From Symsagittifera roscoffensis (Eukaryota > Xenacoelomorpha > Acoela > Convolutidae): a stretch of 27,000 bases of DNA. The stretch is taken from positions 1 through 27,000 of the forward strand of contig NW_026971579.1 in assembly GCF_963678635.1 (NCBI RefSeq). Direction: 5' to 3'. A program made the translations under genes and the position numbers. Positions 10,001 to 18,840 of the stretch are shown here, in pieces. Under the pieces are notes generated by a model, which saw only the letters and a list, made by a program, of their open reading frames with translations, was not told where the DNA came from and did no database searches. How positions within the stretch are numbered: position 1 is the first letter of the stretch; the number at the start of each line of letters is the position of its first letter.

Positions 10001-11901
10001 GCACTCTGCAATCGGGTCTGATTGCTCCTTGAACTGTCTCTAGCATCAACTCTCGCTCCCAAGCGACCAGCCAAGGCCCTCGAGGCAAGGAATGGTGGGT
10101 TGGGAGGTGGTCCTAAAGTGAATTGGGCTGTCTCCAGCAGGTCCGCCTCTAGCGTGTTAATGTGTTCCTGGAAGACGTCGTTCAGCCACTCCGCTCCCCT
10201 TGGCCTATCGAAATGGATTCCATCTTTTGAGGTGTCTTCAGGGAATCCCTTTTTCTCCATACGTTCTGCTATGTCCAACAGCCTGAGAGGAAGCACACTC
10301 TTCCGGTGTATGTCTCGGATCATCTTGTTCAGGCTCCGCACCTTCTGGTTCATCTCTAGGGCGTGCTGATCAAACATCATGTTGTAGGGGACCGTGCATA
10401 CCGTCAGCAGGATGGGGTCCATCTGGATCCTCAGTTCCTCAAGAAGGCAGCTCATCTTGTCGCACAGCCTCGCTACTTTCCTCGCTTCTCCCCTTGACAC
10501 GTCGTTGGTCCCAACCATCAGGGTCACTGTGTAAACTTTGGTCATCCCTAGCATGTCCAGGGTTGCCAACATCTGTGGCGTGGCAGCTCCAGCGAAACTC
10601 AAGACTCCTGTCTGCCAATGGGACCGTATCTGGGTCAACACCCGCACCAGGCTATCCCCTATAATTAGGTGAACTGCACCCTCTGGCACACGAGGTGGCG
10701 CTAGATACTCCACCCAGGCTGCGTCATGGAAGCAGTCCCTCCTGGCTCCCTGTTCCGCACTCCAGTCCAGCCGATTGTGCCTGTGGTAGTTCCCTTCTGT
10801 ATTCTTCTTATAGCTTGCGATCACGACATTCCTGACCGGCTGTTCCCTCCAAGTTGGGGGAAGCTCTGGCCTTGTCGATCTTTCACGACTCTGCTGTTGC
10901 AATTTCTCGCCTAGCTCCTTCAGGCGCGATGAGGCGCCACTCACCTGACTGCCACTCGAGGTCGAGGTTGGGGTATATCCTGGTAACACCACATCCATCA
11001 GAGGACGTACAGGTTGTGTCTCTAGGTTGCGCAAGGAAGGCGTCACGTCATTCGGTATCCAGACCTCTAACCCTTCGCTCATGTGTTCTCTGGCCTCGCG
11101 GTCAAGGTTGAACCGTCCTCTAGCCCTGGGAGCTTCATCCACCTCCATGCGCGACTCTGGCCTCGAGCTGGTCACCACTCGTTCGTTTGACCTGGCTCCC
11201 TTCTGTGCGTCAAGCTCGCGTTGTCGCTGTTCTATCCTTTCCAACTCCGACTTCAGTTGATCACGATTTGCGACGTTCTCCCGCACCCTCAGCTCCTGCT
11301 GATGTTCAGCCCTTAGCATCTCAAGTAATTTCGACGTCTGATCTCGCTCGTCGACTGCCTGGTCTCTCTCCAGCTGAAGCTTCTCCCTGTCCAGCTTCGC
11401 CTGATCCCGATCGAGGTTCGCTTTATTCCTTTCCTTCAGCGCCTTCTCGAGCTCTTTCTTTAGAACCCCCAGATCCGGATATGCCTCTGTCGTCTGTTGC
11501 GCTCGCGACATCGACGGCACCTTACTCGAGCTCTGGCCTGTGGATCTTGCTGTTGGTCTCGTCGGTAGCGGAAACTCTCCTGCGCCGTGTTCGGTGTTGT
11601 TACTCAGGCCAGGATTTCTTGCCAAGTCAAAGCCCCTTACTCCTCCATCCGCATTCCAAGATAACCATCTGGTCTGTTCTCGATTTGATATGCCCTCGGT
11701 GGTGTAGCCGACCATCAAGACAGCCTCCGTCGCAGACTCCCTGCACTCACCCTGGTCCTCCAACTGGAGGATCGCATTCAGCATCACCGCCATTCTCTCG
11801 TCTATCTGGGTGTAGTCCAGGTCCCTCAAGCGTCTGTACAGCTCGTCAAGAGTGGGCTTCTTCAGAGCCGCGGGCACGGAGTTCCAGAATCGGTCTGCCA
11901 T
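7042..11901 (-). CDS. ORF3: coiled-coil protein with two SGNH-hydrolase-like domains
   Basis: 1619 residues counted from the ATG at 11901, chosen because its context (AAAATGG) is good; the frame is open a further 15 codons upstream but only to a TTG. Residues 140-235 form a charged coiled coil rich in RDQ and RE repeats. Residues about 405-590 form an SGNH (GDSL) hydrolase domain: IIGDSLV with Ser417, a block-II glycine at 438, VGTND (464-467) and DGIHF with Asp560 and His563, so the whole catalytic set is present. Residues about 833-1065 look like a second, diverged copy: IVAGSDF with Ser842, FAGMND (891-894) and DDHP (1045-1047). Residues 1191-1231 are strongly hydrophobic and could be membrane-associated. 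The remaining C-terminal 400 residues are unassigned. SGNH enzymes are typically esterases or lipases; the substrate here is unknown. It sits after pol, where retroviruses keep env, and its stop overlaps ORF4. Confidence 0.85.
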   Translation of the reverse strand: MADRFWNSVPAALKKPTLDELYRRLRDLDYTQIDERMAVMLNAILQLEDQGECRESATEAVLMVGYTTEGISNREQTRWLSWNADGGVRGFDLARNPGLSNNTEHGAGEFPLPTRPTARSTGQSSSKVPSMSRAQQTTEAYPDLGVLKKELEKALKERNKANLDRDQAKLDREKLQLERDQAVDERDQTSKLLEMLRAEHQQELRVRENVANRDQLKSELERIEQRQRELDAQKGARSNERVVTSSRPESRMEVDEAPRARGRFNLDREAREHMSEGLEVWIPNDVTPSLRNLETQPVRPLMDVVLPGYTPTSTSSGSQVSGASSRLKELGEKLQQQSRERSTRPELPPTWREQPVRNVVIASYKKNTEGNYHRHNRLDWSAEQGARRDCFHDAAWVEYLAPPRVPEGAVHLIIGDSLVRVLTQIRSHWQTGVLSFAGAATPQMLATLDMLGMTKVYTVTLMVGTNDVSRGEARKVARLCDKMSCLLEELRIQMDPILLTVCTVPYNMMFDQHALEMNQKVRSLNKMIRDIHRKSVLPLRLLDIAERMEKKGFPEDTSKDGIHFDRPRGAEWLNDVFQEHINTLEADLLETAQFTLGPPPNPPFLASRALAGRLGARVDARDSSRSNQTRLQSATPMESEEVESSTPPGSAMSSVVVADGKREKKSMETARLRYPEKVKELDLESLECRRELAETLGIERVSHEDLNRHHCIDWLKAHEAHFSRAKLMETTDLTGIPTKTIMGPINYRPLKLLGGPGLITEPPKHRTGIARIRLATPAQLKVVDKLLNPGGMELPDAAYEGPKLAEDPRYGKPCGGTQLAKTLAVYDRADPAAARVVIVAGSDFEGTSPKLFWPETLVYSLPGAELNQMLTLVVAIKSEMPCEPELLMFAGMNDHLHAMGLLEQLKGKEIPTSKKIWEAIQALFAAMNEVQENVASRFGSKTKVVFTTSPGYASMPPALQFVYAVLILIAEGSEWRILMAAPNRELEPLNLRLYKSELPAAWADISHALRGFYGLADVLIVLDEVLLLEISNFARQLKFSPVIGDDHPAINQLTASLWFRSMDVKVANSTSRTRGPNNERRNVVETEKQLESMKYRLTQENGWWPFLTPRLENVTNKTREEAPLLVKQIWSFLEKQLELAETRDMTVVRFVSAANEVTIGGFWREHANGELKTRRDYEILKFLSPCWEREFLAGVFGTTATIFGAFVQEILGMSISLLLALYLVYPRYLFNMGPAYMFSRGVETLRVDGYLALVLLTHGELVSFHRLMEYGEPLSMGRVHTSIETSSYKCAAGLKTLLVQYLMMQNRYMTGEDENPTSREEWEKANRGMPLLTDLCLAMRSDPMGIIRGLEEVVTCIYGPAVTYAFPDPLVITYRHSVTHLSLISVLDGTALNWCQQEVLRARMSNTVLFGKVKDAEMMVCNFRGQMQCRMGGKREGPIEMYPKFWNLNPLTANGREVLRIPAWKECFALVKRELEAIMEKEILPATMPEFPTVRRMTLGMNSPLVVPSIMAKMMTEETQRHFTDGWDPLFIGYTAAVYFHISERKVNSWTTQAKKSRGSQPPGYEVRKVLRTLEKEGLENMLPIWDDGRMIVMEGHVALVDEMKFATRKYKAPMAWNK

Positions 11902-11940
11902 TTTTGCAACTTCGGGATGTATATAGGTAGATGTTAACCA

Positions 11941-12010
11941 GCTCAAGAATTACCTTACCAACTCAAGAATTACCTTACCAACTCAAGAATTACCTTACCA
12001 ACTCAAGTAT
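11941..12010 (-). repeat. 20-bp tandem repeat ahead of ORF3
   Basis: The plus-strand unit ACTCAAGAATTACCTTACCA is present three times with a partial fourth. CTCAAG starts at exactly 11942, 11962, 11982 and 12002. On the sense strand each unit carries CTTGAG plus TTGGTAAGG, the latter resembling a 5' splice site. The array ends about 40 bases before the ORF3 ATG. Confidence 0.9.
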
Positions 12011-12137
12011 TCTCTAGAAATGTTCTCTTGCGAGTACTTGCTGTAGATTCGGATTATCGCGTGTTCAATCAAGATTCTCTCTTTCTGTTTCTCGCTTGAG
12101 TGTAGTTGGATTTTCAACTTTGTTTTTCAAACTCGAT

Positions 12138-12168
12138 CTGAAAACAGAAAGCTCATTAAAACTTAGCA
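12138..12168 (-). promoter_or_regulatory. Candidate 3' splice site upstream of ORF3
   Basis: The sense strand reads a pyrimidine tract CTTTCTGTTTTCAG (AG at 12139-12138) preceded about 20-30 bases earlier by branch-point-like CTAAG and TTAAT sequences. This is the best acceptor I see between pol and ORF3, about 240 bases upstream of the ORF3 start. Joined to the LTR donor it would produce a subgenomic ORF3 message lacking gag and pol. Confidence 0.5.
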
Positions 12169-12428
12169 TGTCACGTTCCTAACCTAGAGACCCCCCTTCT
12201 ACCCATATGGTTAAAAACTTATCATTCTCATATCACTTAAAGCAATTCGATTGGATTTTCCCTTAAGAACATGCAGATTCATTTTATGTTTTAGCACCAT
12301 CAATTCTTTCTTTTAAAATTCAATTGTCATGCCAATCACATCTTAAGATCCCTTTACCTGCGCCGCACCCCAGTACCTAACTCAAGACTCCTCCCTCACA
12401 CCCGACCTGATACCTCCATGTACCCGAC

Positions 12429-15400
12429 TCAGGCGATGCTCAAGTAGTACTTCTTGTGAAGATGCACCATTATCTCTGTTTCTGCAAAGACCACATGTAG
12501 GATAGCGTACAATTCCCTCGAGCTCAGTTTGCCCCTGTTTGGGTCGTACACCGGCATCGAGACCTCCACTATTCCTCTTTCAATCATGAAGTCACGTAGT
12601 CTTGTCAGTGCCAATATCACGTGTTCGGGATCAATTGTGTTTCTGTCGTTGACTCTCGTTACTAGGAAGCAGAGGTATTTGCCCGGGACTTGTGCCACTG
12701 ACGGTGGAAGCGCTGCTATGCCTCCCAGTCCTGGCCTCGGTCTGAACAGAAACTCTACGTTCTGGTACTCTCTTTTGAAGTCAGCCTCCAATCTTGATTT
12801 GAAACTCATGTCCGCCGTGATGCAGATCGCGCTGGTCCTGTTTGACAGGATGAAGTCGCTATCCGTTATCATGATGTTCTCTGAGTATTCATTGGGTATT
12901 TCGAATTTCGTTTTGAAATTCCTTCCTATGGTAGGCTCTGGTTCTTCTTCCTCCAGTTCCAATCCGCTTGTTTCCCTCACTTCCTTGAGCTTCTTTATCA
13001 TCAAATTTTCGGTGTGGGTAAGTCCTACCCCCACTCCCCGGACAAAAATATTTATCGACGTCCCCGTCGATGTAGTCGGGTCTGAATTGTCCTTGGGGAT
13101 GTCCAGTGGCCTGTCTGTTGCTGTCCATCCGAAAAGAGGGTCCTCTGTCTTCATGTAATTTGCTGCTGATACATCGATTTGCTGAATGCTTTGTCCTTCG
13201 CGGCTCTCGTCTTTGACATCACGCATCCACTCTAGAATCCTCAAGTTCGTGTTCTCCCTCCTTTCTATTTCACTCTGCTCGAGATCCGTCTCCAATTCTG
13301 GCGTCGAGTAATCATCCTGCGGATAATGTCCACCATCGTCAATGACCTGCCATTCCTCTTCGGCTTCCAGTTCGACTGCGCTTAGTAGTTCATCGCCCAA
13401 CTTGTCTGGCTGTATCTTATCGATCAAGAAGTCATCCCCGTACCTATTGTACCTCATACCTGTTCGTTTACGATTGCCAGTCCTGGTTTCCGGTGGTGTT
13501 GGTCGATCCGGCTCCATCCACTTCGGTACCTCGTTTTGCTCTGGGTCGTTCCAGTCTTCTTCTACAAATGAACCTGCATCCGACTCCACTTCTATCTTTT
13601 CGTTGTCGTCCAAACTCAAGTTCTCATTACCATCATTTTTCTCTCTAGTGCCTTTCTCATTCACTTCGCACGCTGGTTCCACCACCAGGTACTCAAGACC
13701 TTCCATGTCTTTTGGTAGGCACCAGTCCTCCGGGGACGGGACGTGAGGCTTCAGATTTTCGTAATGTGCTGCTCGCCCTGTACTCAAGCGATAGAACCGT
13801 CCTTGTTGATGTACTTCCGTAATCATGAACGGTCCTCTCCATTTCTTGAGTAGTTTCTTTGTTCCCTTGGGCGGTATGACATTTTGGAAGACCCACACGT
13901 ATTGGCCCACTTCGTATGGCTTTGCTCTTAGTATCTTTTCGTCATATTTCTTGCGTTGCCTCATTTGCGCTTGCGCCGTGTTTCTCCGACATAGCTCGTT
14001 TAGCTCTTGTTGTCTTTTGATCGCTTCCTTCACGTATGCTTGAGGTGACGTCCTCTTCCCCTCGTACTCCGGGTAGAAGAATGTTATAGGCATTGCCCTT
14101 TCCCTGCCTGTCAACATCATGAAAGGACTGATACCCGTCGTTGAGTGCTGAGTACTATTATAGGCTCCTACTACCTGTGGCAGGTATTTGTCCCAGTCCG
14201 TCATGTATCTCGAGCAGTACACCCTGAGCATGTTGACCAGTGTCCTGTTCTGTCTTTCTACCAGCCCATTGGTCTGTGGATGATAGGTCGTCGAGTGTGC
14301 TTGAGCAATGTGTGATCTCTTCATCAATTCTTTTGTCAAGTCCCCCACAAAAGCCTTGCCGTTGTCCGACTGGAAAGTCATTGGACAACCATACCGCGAT
14401 ATCCAATGCGTTATCAGGTGATCACATGTCTCCTCTGCTGAGGCTGTCTGGCACGGAACCGCTTCCGCCAACTTGGTGAAGTGATCTATTATAACTAGTA
14501 TTTGGTTATAACCCGACTCCGTCATGCAGATTTTCTGATGGTCTATCTGCACCACTTCATTGAATTCCGAACTCTCGACAGACTTGAGGGGAAACTTCAT
14601 CTTCCTTGGGTCTTTTACTTGAAGGCATGCTAGGCAGGCATTCACCCATCTCTCGCAAGCTTTTCTCATTCCCGGCCAATCAAACCTGTGAAGTATCCTT
14701 TGTTGTACTTTATCTATCCCCTGGTGGCCCATCTGGTCGTGTGATCTGAAAAGCACCTCCGTTTGGTACAATTGTGGTAGTATGATGAGGTTGTGTTTGT
14801 GTAATATTTTTTCCTCATCTCTTCTCTTGCACGCTACCACCCCTTCAGCTGTGTGATAAAGTAAATCTCTCTTTTCTTTGTAGAACTGGCTCAAGATCTT
14901 GTAGCTGTCTTCCTCAAGTTCCCCCTTCTCCTTGACTCCCGAATGGATCCATTTGGAGAGGTTACTTGTCATTTTGTCATTCCTCTGGGCCCTTATTAGG
15001 TCAGACAGCCTGTATCTCGCCTTAACGTGCTCCTTTAGCGCCATGATCTGTCCATTCATTTCACCAGGGTTGTGGATGTCATCGCTCAGCTTCACACATA
15101 TCATCCTTTTCACGATTTTCATGTCGTCTTCTGGTACCAGATTCGTTCTGACGTTTGAGTTGCACGATAGTTCCCTTAGTGGTTTTCTTGAAACTGCTAT
15201 TTTCTCGAGCTCTTCACCACCTCGTACCTCTTGTATTTCCAGATTGTACGTCCCTGAAGATGGATCCGTCTGTAATTCCCTGTCGTGCTGTCTTATCTTC
15301 TCTTCCGCCAGTATCATGCATAGACTGTCTTGGTCTTCGCTGCTCTCATCCGAGTCTTCATCCCATTCTTCACGCTCCCCGGACAATTTCCCTTCTCCGG

Positions 15401-18400
15401 TTTCGTCTTCTTCCATGAATCTGGACCACTCCCCGGACTCTTGATCTAGTCCCAGGTGTTCAACTTCTTCTCTGAATGTTACTTTCTTATCCCTGACTTT
15501 TGTCTGCTCCAGAATTTTGTCGGGGATTTTTTCAACTAGTGATCGCACAACTTCCTTGCTATCAGTGATGCTTCCTTTTGAGACGTCAGTATTGTTCACT
15601 GTTTCTTCTCTCCGAAGTATGGTTAGTTCCGGTGCCTCCTGACCTTTCCCTTGGATCACGGGCTTGTCATCTGATAGTTTCTCAAGCAACCTCATTAAGT
15701 CTTCATCTATTCGGACCGTTCCCTCCTCTACCTGGATGAGATCATAACCTTTTGCCTTGAGTGTTTCCCTCACGATCTTGGACTTGAGCATTATTCCTAC
15801 CGGAATCCCTCTGCTTCTCTTCAAGATGGTCTTTTCAAGAGGCTCTTTCGGCAATTCGGGATGATCTTCAATCGGTTTGCCTGATTTGTCCAGCCATCTC
15901 GTGAGTGGAAGACTGTCGTACGTTTCTTTGTCCATAAAGGAGAAGCCGTCTTTGATCTCAGGTCTGTCCGCCTCTCTTTGTTCTTGCCTCTCGTAGAACT
16001 CCGTCTTCTTACTCAAGCTGTCAGCATTTTGATGTTTATCTCGTGTTCTGTGCTCAATTATCATGTTGTATCCATCCAAGCGAACTATCCACCTCCCAAT
16101 ATAGCTCTGGTCCATTGAGTACGTTTTCAGCCAGCTTAGTGCTCGGTTGTCGACTCGCAGCTTGAAGGGCTCACTGCCTAAGTATGCTCTGTATTTTTCG
16201 ACAAAGGTGACCACCGCGAACATCTCTGCTTTCGTTGCTCCGTACTTCATTTCTGTGTCACTTAGGACCTTGCTCCCGTATGCTATTGGTCTCAAGACTG
16301 TCTTCCCATTCCATTCTTGTTCTTGATGGAGAATCCCAGAAATAGCGACTACTGATGCATCCGTGTCTAGCACGTACATCCCTTTCTCAGTCGGCATACC
16401 CAGTACTGGTGCCTCACACAGCTCTTTCTTTATTCTCTGGAATGACTCTTCTGCCGCGTTGTTCCACGTGAACTTCTTGCCCTTATGTCTCATTAATTGT
16501 TGCATCGGGTATACTTTGTCCGCATATCCCTTGATGAATTCTCTATAATAGTTGGCGAAACCCAGGAAGCTCATCAGCTGGTGTTCCGTCTTCGGTGATT
16601 TCCAGGTTAGGACTGCTTCCACGGCGTCTGGGTCAGGTCTGATACCGTGTTTATCTACCATCCTGCCCAAGTATTTGATCGAGTCCTTGAGTATCTCGCA
16701 CTTTGATGGTTTACACTTCAGCCCCGATCTTTTCATGCACGCGAACACCTCGTCAAGCCTCTCGATGTGGTCTTCTAGTGTTGGCGTTGCTATTACCACG
16801 TCGTCCACGTAGCACATTACCAGGTTGCCGTACTTCTTCGTCACGCCTATCAACGCGTGTGCCATCAGCCGCTGAAACGTGGCTGTTGCATTGCAGAGTC
16901 CAAACGGCATCCGTTTCCATTGAAACAGACCCAACTCACAGGCGAACCCTGTCTTGTCCCTGTCTTGCTTCCTTAATGGTACCTGCCAAAAGGCCGAGCC
17001 TAAATCAAGAGTCGTAAAAAATTTCGCATCACCTAACTTCGAGAGGCTCTCATCAATTCTAGGTATGGGATAGGCATCCTTTACCGTGACGGAGTTCAGG
17101 TATCGAAAGTCACAACAAAACCTTAACTGGTCGCCTTTCTTTTTGGCCATCACTACTCCACACGCCCACGGTGACTTGGATGGTTCTATCATGTCATACT
17201 CTAGTAACGTTTCGATTTCTTTTCTACACGCGTCCGATTTGTGTGGGGTCATGCGCCTCGCCCCCTCCCTGTGTGGCACCGCGTTTTCCTCAAGTTCTAT
17301 TTCATGTTCAACAAAATTACAACACCCGATATCCGCCTTATGCCTTGAAAAAACCTCCTCGTTCCGCTCTAGTACGTCCTTGATAGCTTCGAGCTGTTCA
17401 TCTTTCAGTTTGCCCCTTAAATGTTCAATCTCCGGCAGAACCGGTTTATCAGTTTGCATTTCATCTAGTGTGGGTCGCTCTGGAAAGTTCGAACAGCTCG
17501 AAAGCCCATCGTCCGTTTCTGACTTAAGTGATTTGATAAGACTTGAAGAATCTTTTATTCTCTGCAATCGTCTCAAGATACAAATTTTGTCCCTGTGATT
17601 AGGACAATCAACAACTTCATTTTGTTTTGAGTTTTCAATTGTTTCGTATCGAGTTTTAACTGGTAAAGCATATCCCAGCTTCCTCCCTCTCTGTATCGTG
17701 ATCGGTATATCAAGGGTATTCAACAAGACACTGACGCAGAGGCCGCTCTTCGTTATCGAAAATGATCTTCCTAAAACAGCAGCGCTTTGACTATTGGGAT
17801 TCGGAACTATACACACTTGCTTGTTGTCACTTAGTTCATTATAATTTTTCATCCTCAAGCTTACGATTGCCGCTTCATTAGCTTTTAACCTCACTCTCCT
17901 ACTCAAGAATACCGGTGCTTTGTTTTCATTCGCCATTATTAAATTTACCGGTTTGATTGCGTACCTCCTATCCGGGTTCCGTATCCTGAACATTGCATTA
18001 TTTAGATCAATCGTTACGTCGAAATTCCTGATGAAGTCTCTGCCCAAAATGAATTGGTCAGATTCATCTAGGTTTTCTACCACGATGAAGCTCATCCACA
18101 GGTTACGTTCCCCCAAATTGAGGGCTATTATCGGCGTCCTGCCCAGCACCCGTAGGGCCCCTTTGTTTGCAGCTGACAGCCGTATTCTCGAGTCTATCAA
18201 GTCACCTTTGTCAAAGCCCATCTTTTCCCATGTTTCGATTGGTATGACGCTCAAGACTGCTCCCGTGTCAAGTAATCCACGCAACTGAGTCTTTTTGCCA
18301 TTTATGTCTAGCACGTGCCCTGTCACGTCTGCTTCCGTCCCGATGTGCATTGCATCTTCTTCAAGCATGGCACAGTGTCCGATCGATCTTACTTTCAACT

Positions 18401-18785
18401 CTTCTTTCCCTACATAGATTTGTCCAATTAGGTCTTCGTCGCATGTTATCATCGTCTTGGTATAGATGTTGATTCCATCTATATTTAGCATGACCTCGTG
18501 TGGACCATAAGCTTCAGTGTACCTATTATCAACACGTACCGATTTGCTGCCCCCTCTCGTGAGTAGTGCCCTGAGCGCTCTAGAAGTCGTTTGTGGACTT
18601 ATTCCACTCAAGTAGTCTGCATACACGTCAATGTGCATTATCGTCTGGTCGCTCGGCTCGCTCAAGTTTCTGGTTACCTCGTGTCCGCCCACTGTGATTA
18701 TCGACATTATTCTTGCTCCGATTTTCGATATTCCAAAAGGTTTACCTGTCACCATTTTCACGGTGTTACAATTCCCGGTCTTCAT
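12429..18785 (-). CDS. pol: Pol polyprotein: protease, RT, RNase H, integrase, macro-like tail
   Basis: 2118 residues from the ATG at 18785; the frame is open a further 18 codons to the gag frameshift site. Domain order: aspartic protease (LLDTG 171-175, ILGRDF 246-251); a beta-rich linker (290-375) typical of Gypsy pols; reverse transcriptase (LDLGSAFWQV 593-602, YVDD 659-662); RNase H (D809, E854, D879, D922); an unusually long acidic linker (about 930-1320); integrase with an H/C zinc site (H1349, H1353, C1384, C1387), catalytic D1415, D1474 and E1510 (35 residues between the last two), and a GPF module (KKWRGPF, to 1653). After an acidic 300-residue stretch, residues 1985-2110 resemble the macro-domain-like tail of some animal Gypsy pols. 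All catalytic residues are present, so the enzymes look functional. The role is reverse transcription and integration of the element. Confidence 0.97.
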   Translation of the reverse strand: MKTGNCNTVKMVTGKPFGISKIGARIMSIITVGGHEVTRNLSEPSDQTIMHIDVYADYLSGISPQTTSRALRALLTRGGSKSVRVDNRYTEAYGPHEVMLNIDGINIYTKTMITCDEDLIGQIYVGKEELKVRSIGHCAMLEEDAMHIGTEADVTGHVLDINGKKTQLRGLLDTGAVLSVIPIETWEKMGFDKGDLIDSRIRLSAANKGALRVLGRTPIIALNLGERNLWMSFIVVENLDESDQFILGRDFIRNFDVTIDLNNAMFRIRNPDRRYAIKPVNLIMANENKAPVFLSRRVRLKANEAAIVSLRMKNYNELSDNKQVCIVPNPNSQSAAVLGRSFSITKSGLCVSVLLNTLDIPITIQRGRKLGYALPVKTRYETIENSKQNEVVDCPNHRDKICILRRLQRIKDSSSLIKSLKSETDDGLSSCSNFPERPTLDEMQTDKPVLPEIEHLRGKLKDEQLEAIKDVLERNEEVFSRHKADIGCCNFVEHEIELEENAVPHREGARRMTPHKSDACRKEIETLLEYDMIEPSKSPWACGVVMAKKKGDQLRFCCDFRYLNSVTVKDAYPIPRIDESLSKLGDAKFFTTLDLGSAFWQVPLRKQDRDKTGFACELGLFQWKRMPFGLCNATATFQRLMAHALIGVTKKYGNLVMCYVDDVVIATPTLEDHIERLDEVFACMKRSGLKCKPSKCEILKDSIKYLGRMVDKHGIRPDPDAVEAVLTWKSPKTEHQLMSFLGFANYYREFIKGYADKVYPMQQLMRHKGKKFTWNNAAEESFQRIKKELCEAPVLGMPTEKGMYVLDTDASVVAISGILHQEQEWNGKTVLRPIAYGSKVLSDTEMKYGATKAEMFAVVTFVEKYRAYLGSEPFKLRVDNRALSWLKTYSMDQSYIGRWIVRLDGYNMIIEHRTRDKHQNADSLSKKTEFYERQEQREADRPEIKDGFSFMDKETYDSLPLTRWLDKSGKPIEDHPELPKEPLEKTILKRSRGIPVGIMLKSKIVRETLKAKGYDLIQVEEGTVRIDEDLMRLLEKLSDDKPVIQGKGQEAPELTILRREETVNNTDVSKGSITDSKEVVRSLVEKIPDKILEQTKVRDKKVTFREEVEHLGLDQESGEWSRFMEEDETGEGKLSGEREEWDEDSDESSEDQDSLCMILAEEKIRQHDRELQTDPSSGTYNLEIQEVRGGEELEKIAVSRKPLRELSCNSNVRTNLVPEDDMKIVKRMICVKLSDDIHNPGEMNGQIMALKEHVKARYRLSDLIRAQRNDKMTSNLSKWIHSGVKEKGELEEDSYKILSQFYKEKRDLLYHTAEGVVACKRRDEEKILHKHNLIILPQLYQTEVLFRSHDQMGHQGIDKVQQRILHRFDWPGMRKACERWVNACLACLQVKDPRKMKFPLKSVESSEFNEVVQIDHQKICMTESGYNQILVIIDHFTKLAEAVPCQTASAEETCDHLITHWISRYGCPMTFQSDNGKAFVGDLTKELMKRSHIAQAHSTTYHPQTNGLVERQNRTLVNMLRVYCSRYMTDWDKYLPQVVGAYNSTQHSTTGISPFMMLTGRERAMPITFFYPEYEGKRTSPQAYVKEAIKRQQELNELCRRNTAQAQMRQRKKYDEKILRAKPYEVGQYVWVFQNVIPPKGTKKLLKKWRGPFMITEVHQQGRFYRLSTGRAAHYENLKPHVPSPEDWCLPKDMEGLEYLVVEPACEVNEKGTREKNDGNENLSLDDNEKIEVESDAGSFVEEDWNDPEQNEVPKWMEPDRPTPPETRTGNRKRTGMRYNRYGDDFLIDKIQPDKLGDELLSAVELEAEEEWQVIDDGGHYPQDDYSTPELETDLEQSEIERRENTNLRILEWMRDVKDESREGQSIQQIDVSAANYMKTEDPLFGWTATDRPLDIPKDNSDPTTSTGTSINIFVRGVGVGLTHTENLMIKKLKEVRETSGLELEEEEPEPTIGRNFKTKFEIPNEYSENIMITDSDFILSNRTSAICITADMSFKSRLEADFKREYQNVEFLFRPRPGLGGIAALPPSVAQVPGKYLCFLVTRVNDRNTIDPEHVILALTRLRDFMIERGIVEVSMPVYDPNRGKLSSRELYAILHVVFAETEIMVHLHKKYYLSIA

Positions 18786-18833
18786 TGAGCCCGTTCTAGC
18801 CTCTGGTATTGAGTTCGATCCGGTTAATGCTCC

Positions 18834-18840
18834 GTTAAAA
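18834..18840 (-). promoter_or_regulatory. Candidate +1 ribosomal frameshift site between gag and pol
   Basis: Gag ends GAA-TTT-TAA. The pol frame is +1 and closes at a TAA 12 bases upstream, so the two frames share only the codons around this site. A tRNA-Phe on TTT can slip one base onto another TTT, leaving AAC in the A site instead of the slowly read stop. That would yield Gag-Pol without needing the ATG 49 bases downstream. Confidence 0.55.

Larger units (their letters stand above)
11902..12428. other. Spacer between pol and ORF3
   Basis: No gene seen. It contains the 20-bp tandem repeat next to ORF3 and a 3' splice site further upstream (separate entries). The part from 12150 to 12428 is plain AT-rich sequence apart from one CTTGAG hexamer near 12379. 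Confidence 0.6.

Noticed and set aside
7042-11901. ORF3 as a retroviral envelope
   Set aside because: It sits in the env position and has one hydrophobic stretch, but there is no signal peptide or furin-like site and the recognisable domains are SGNH hydrolases.
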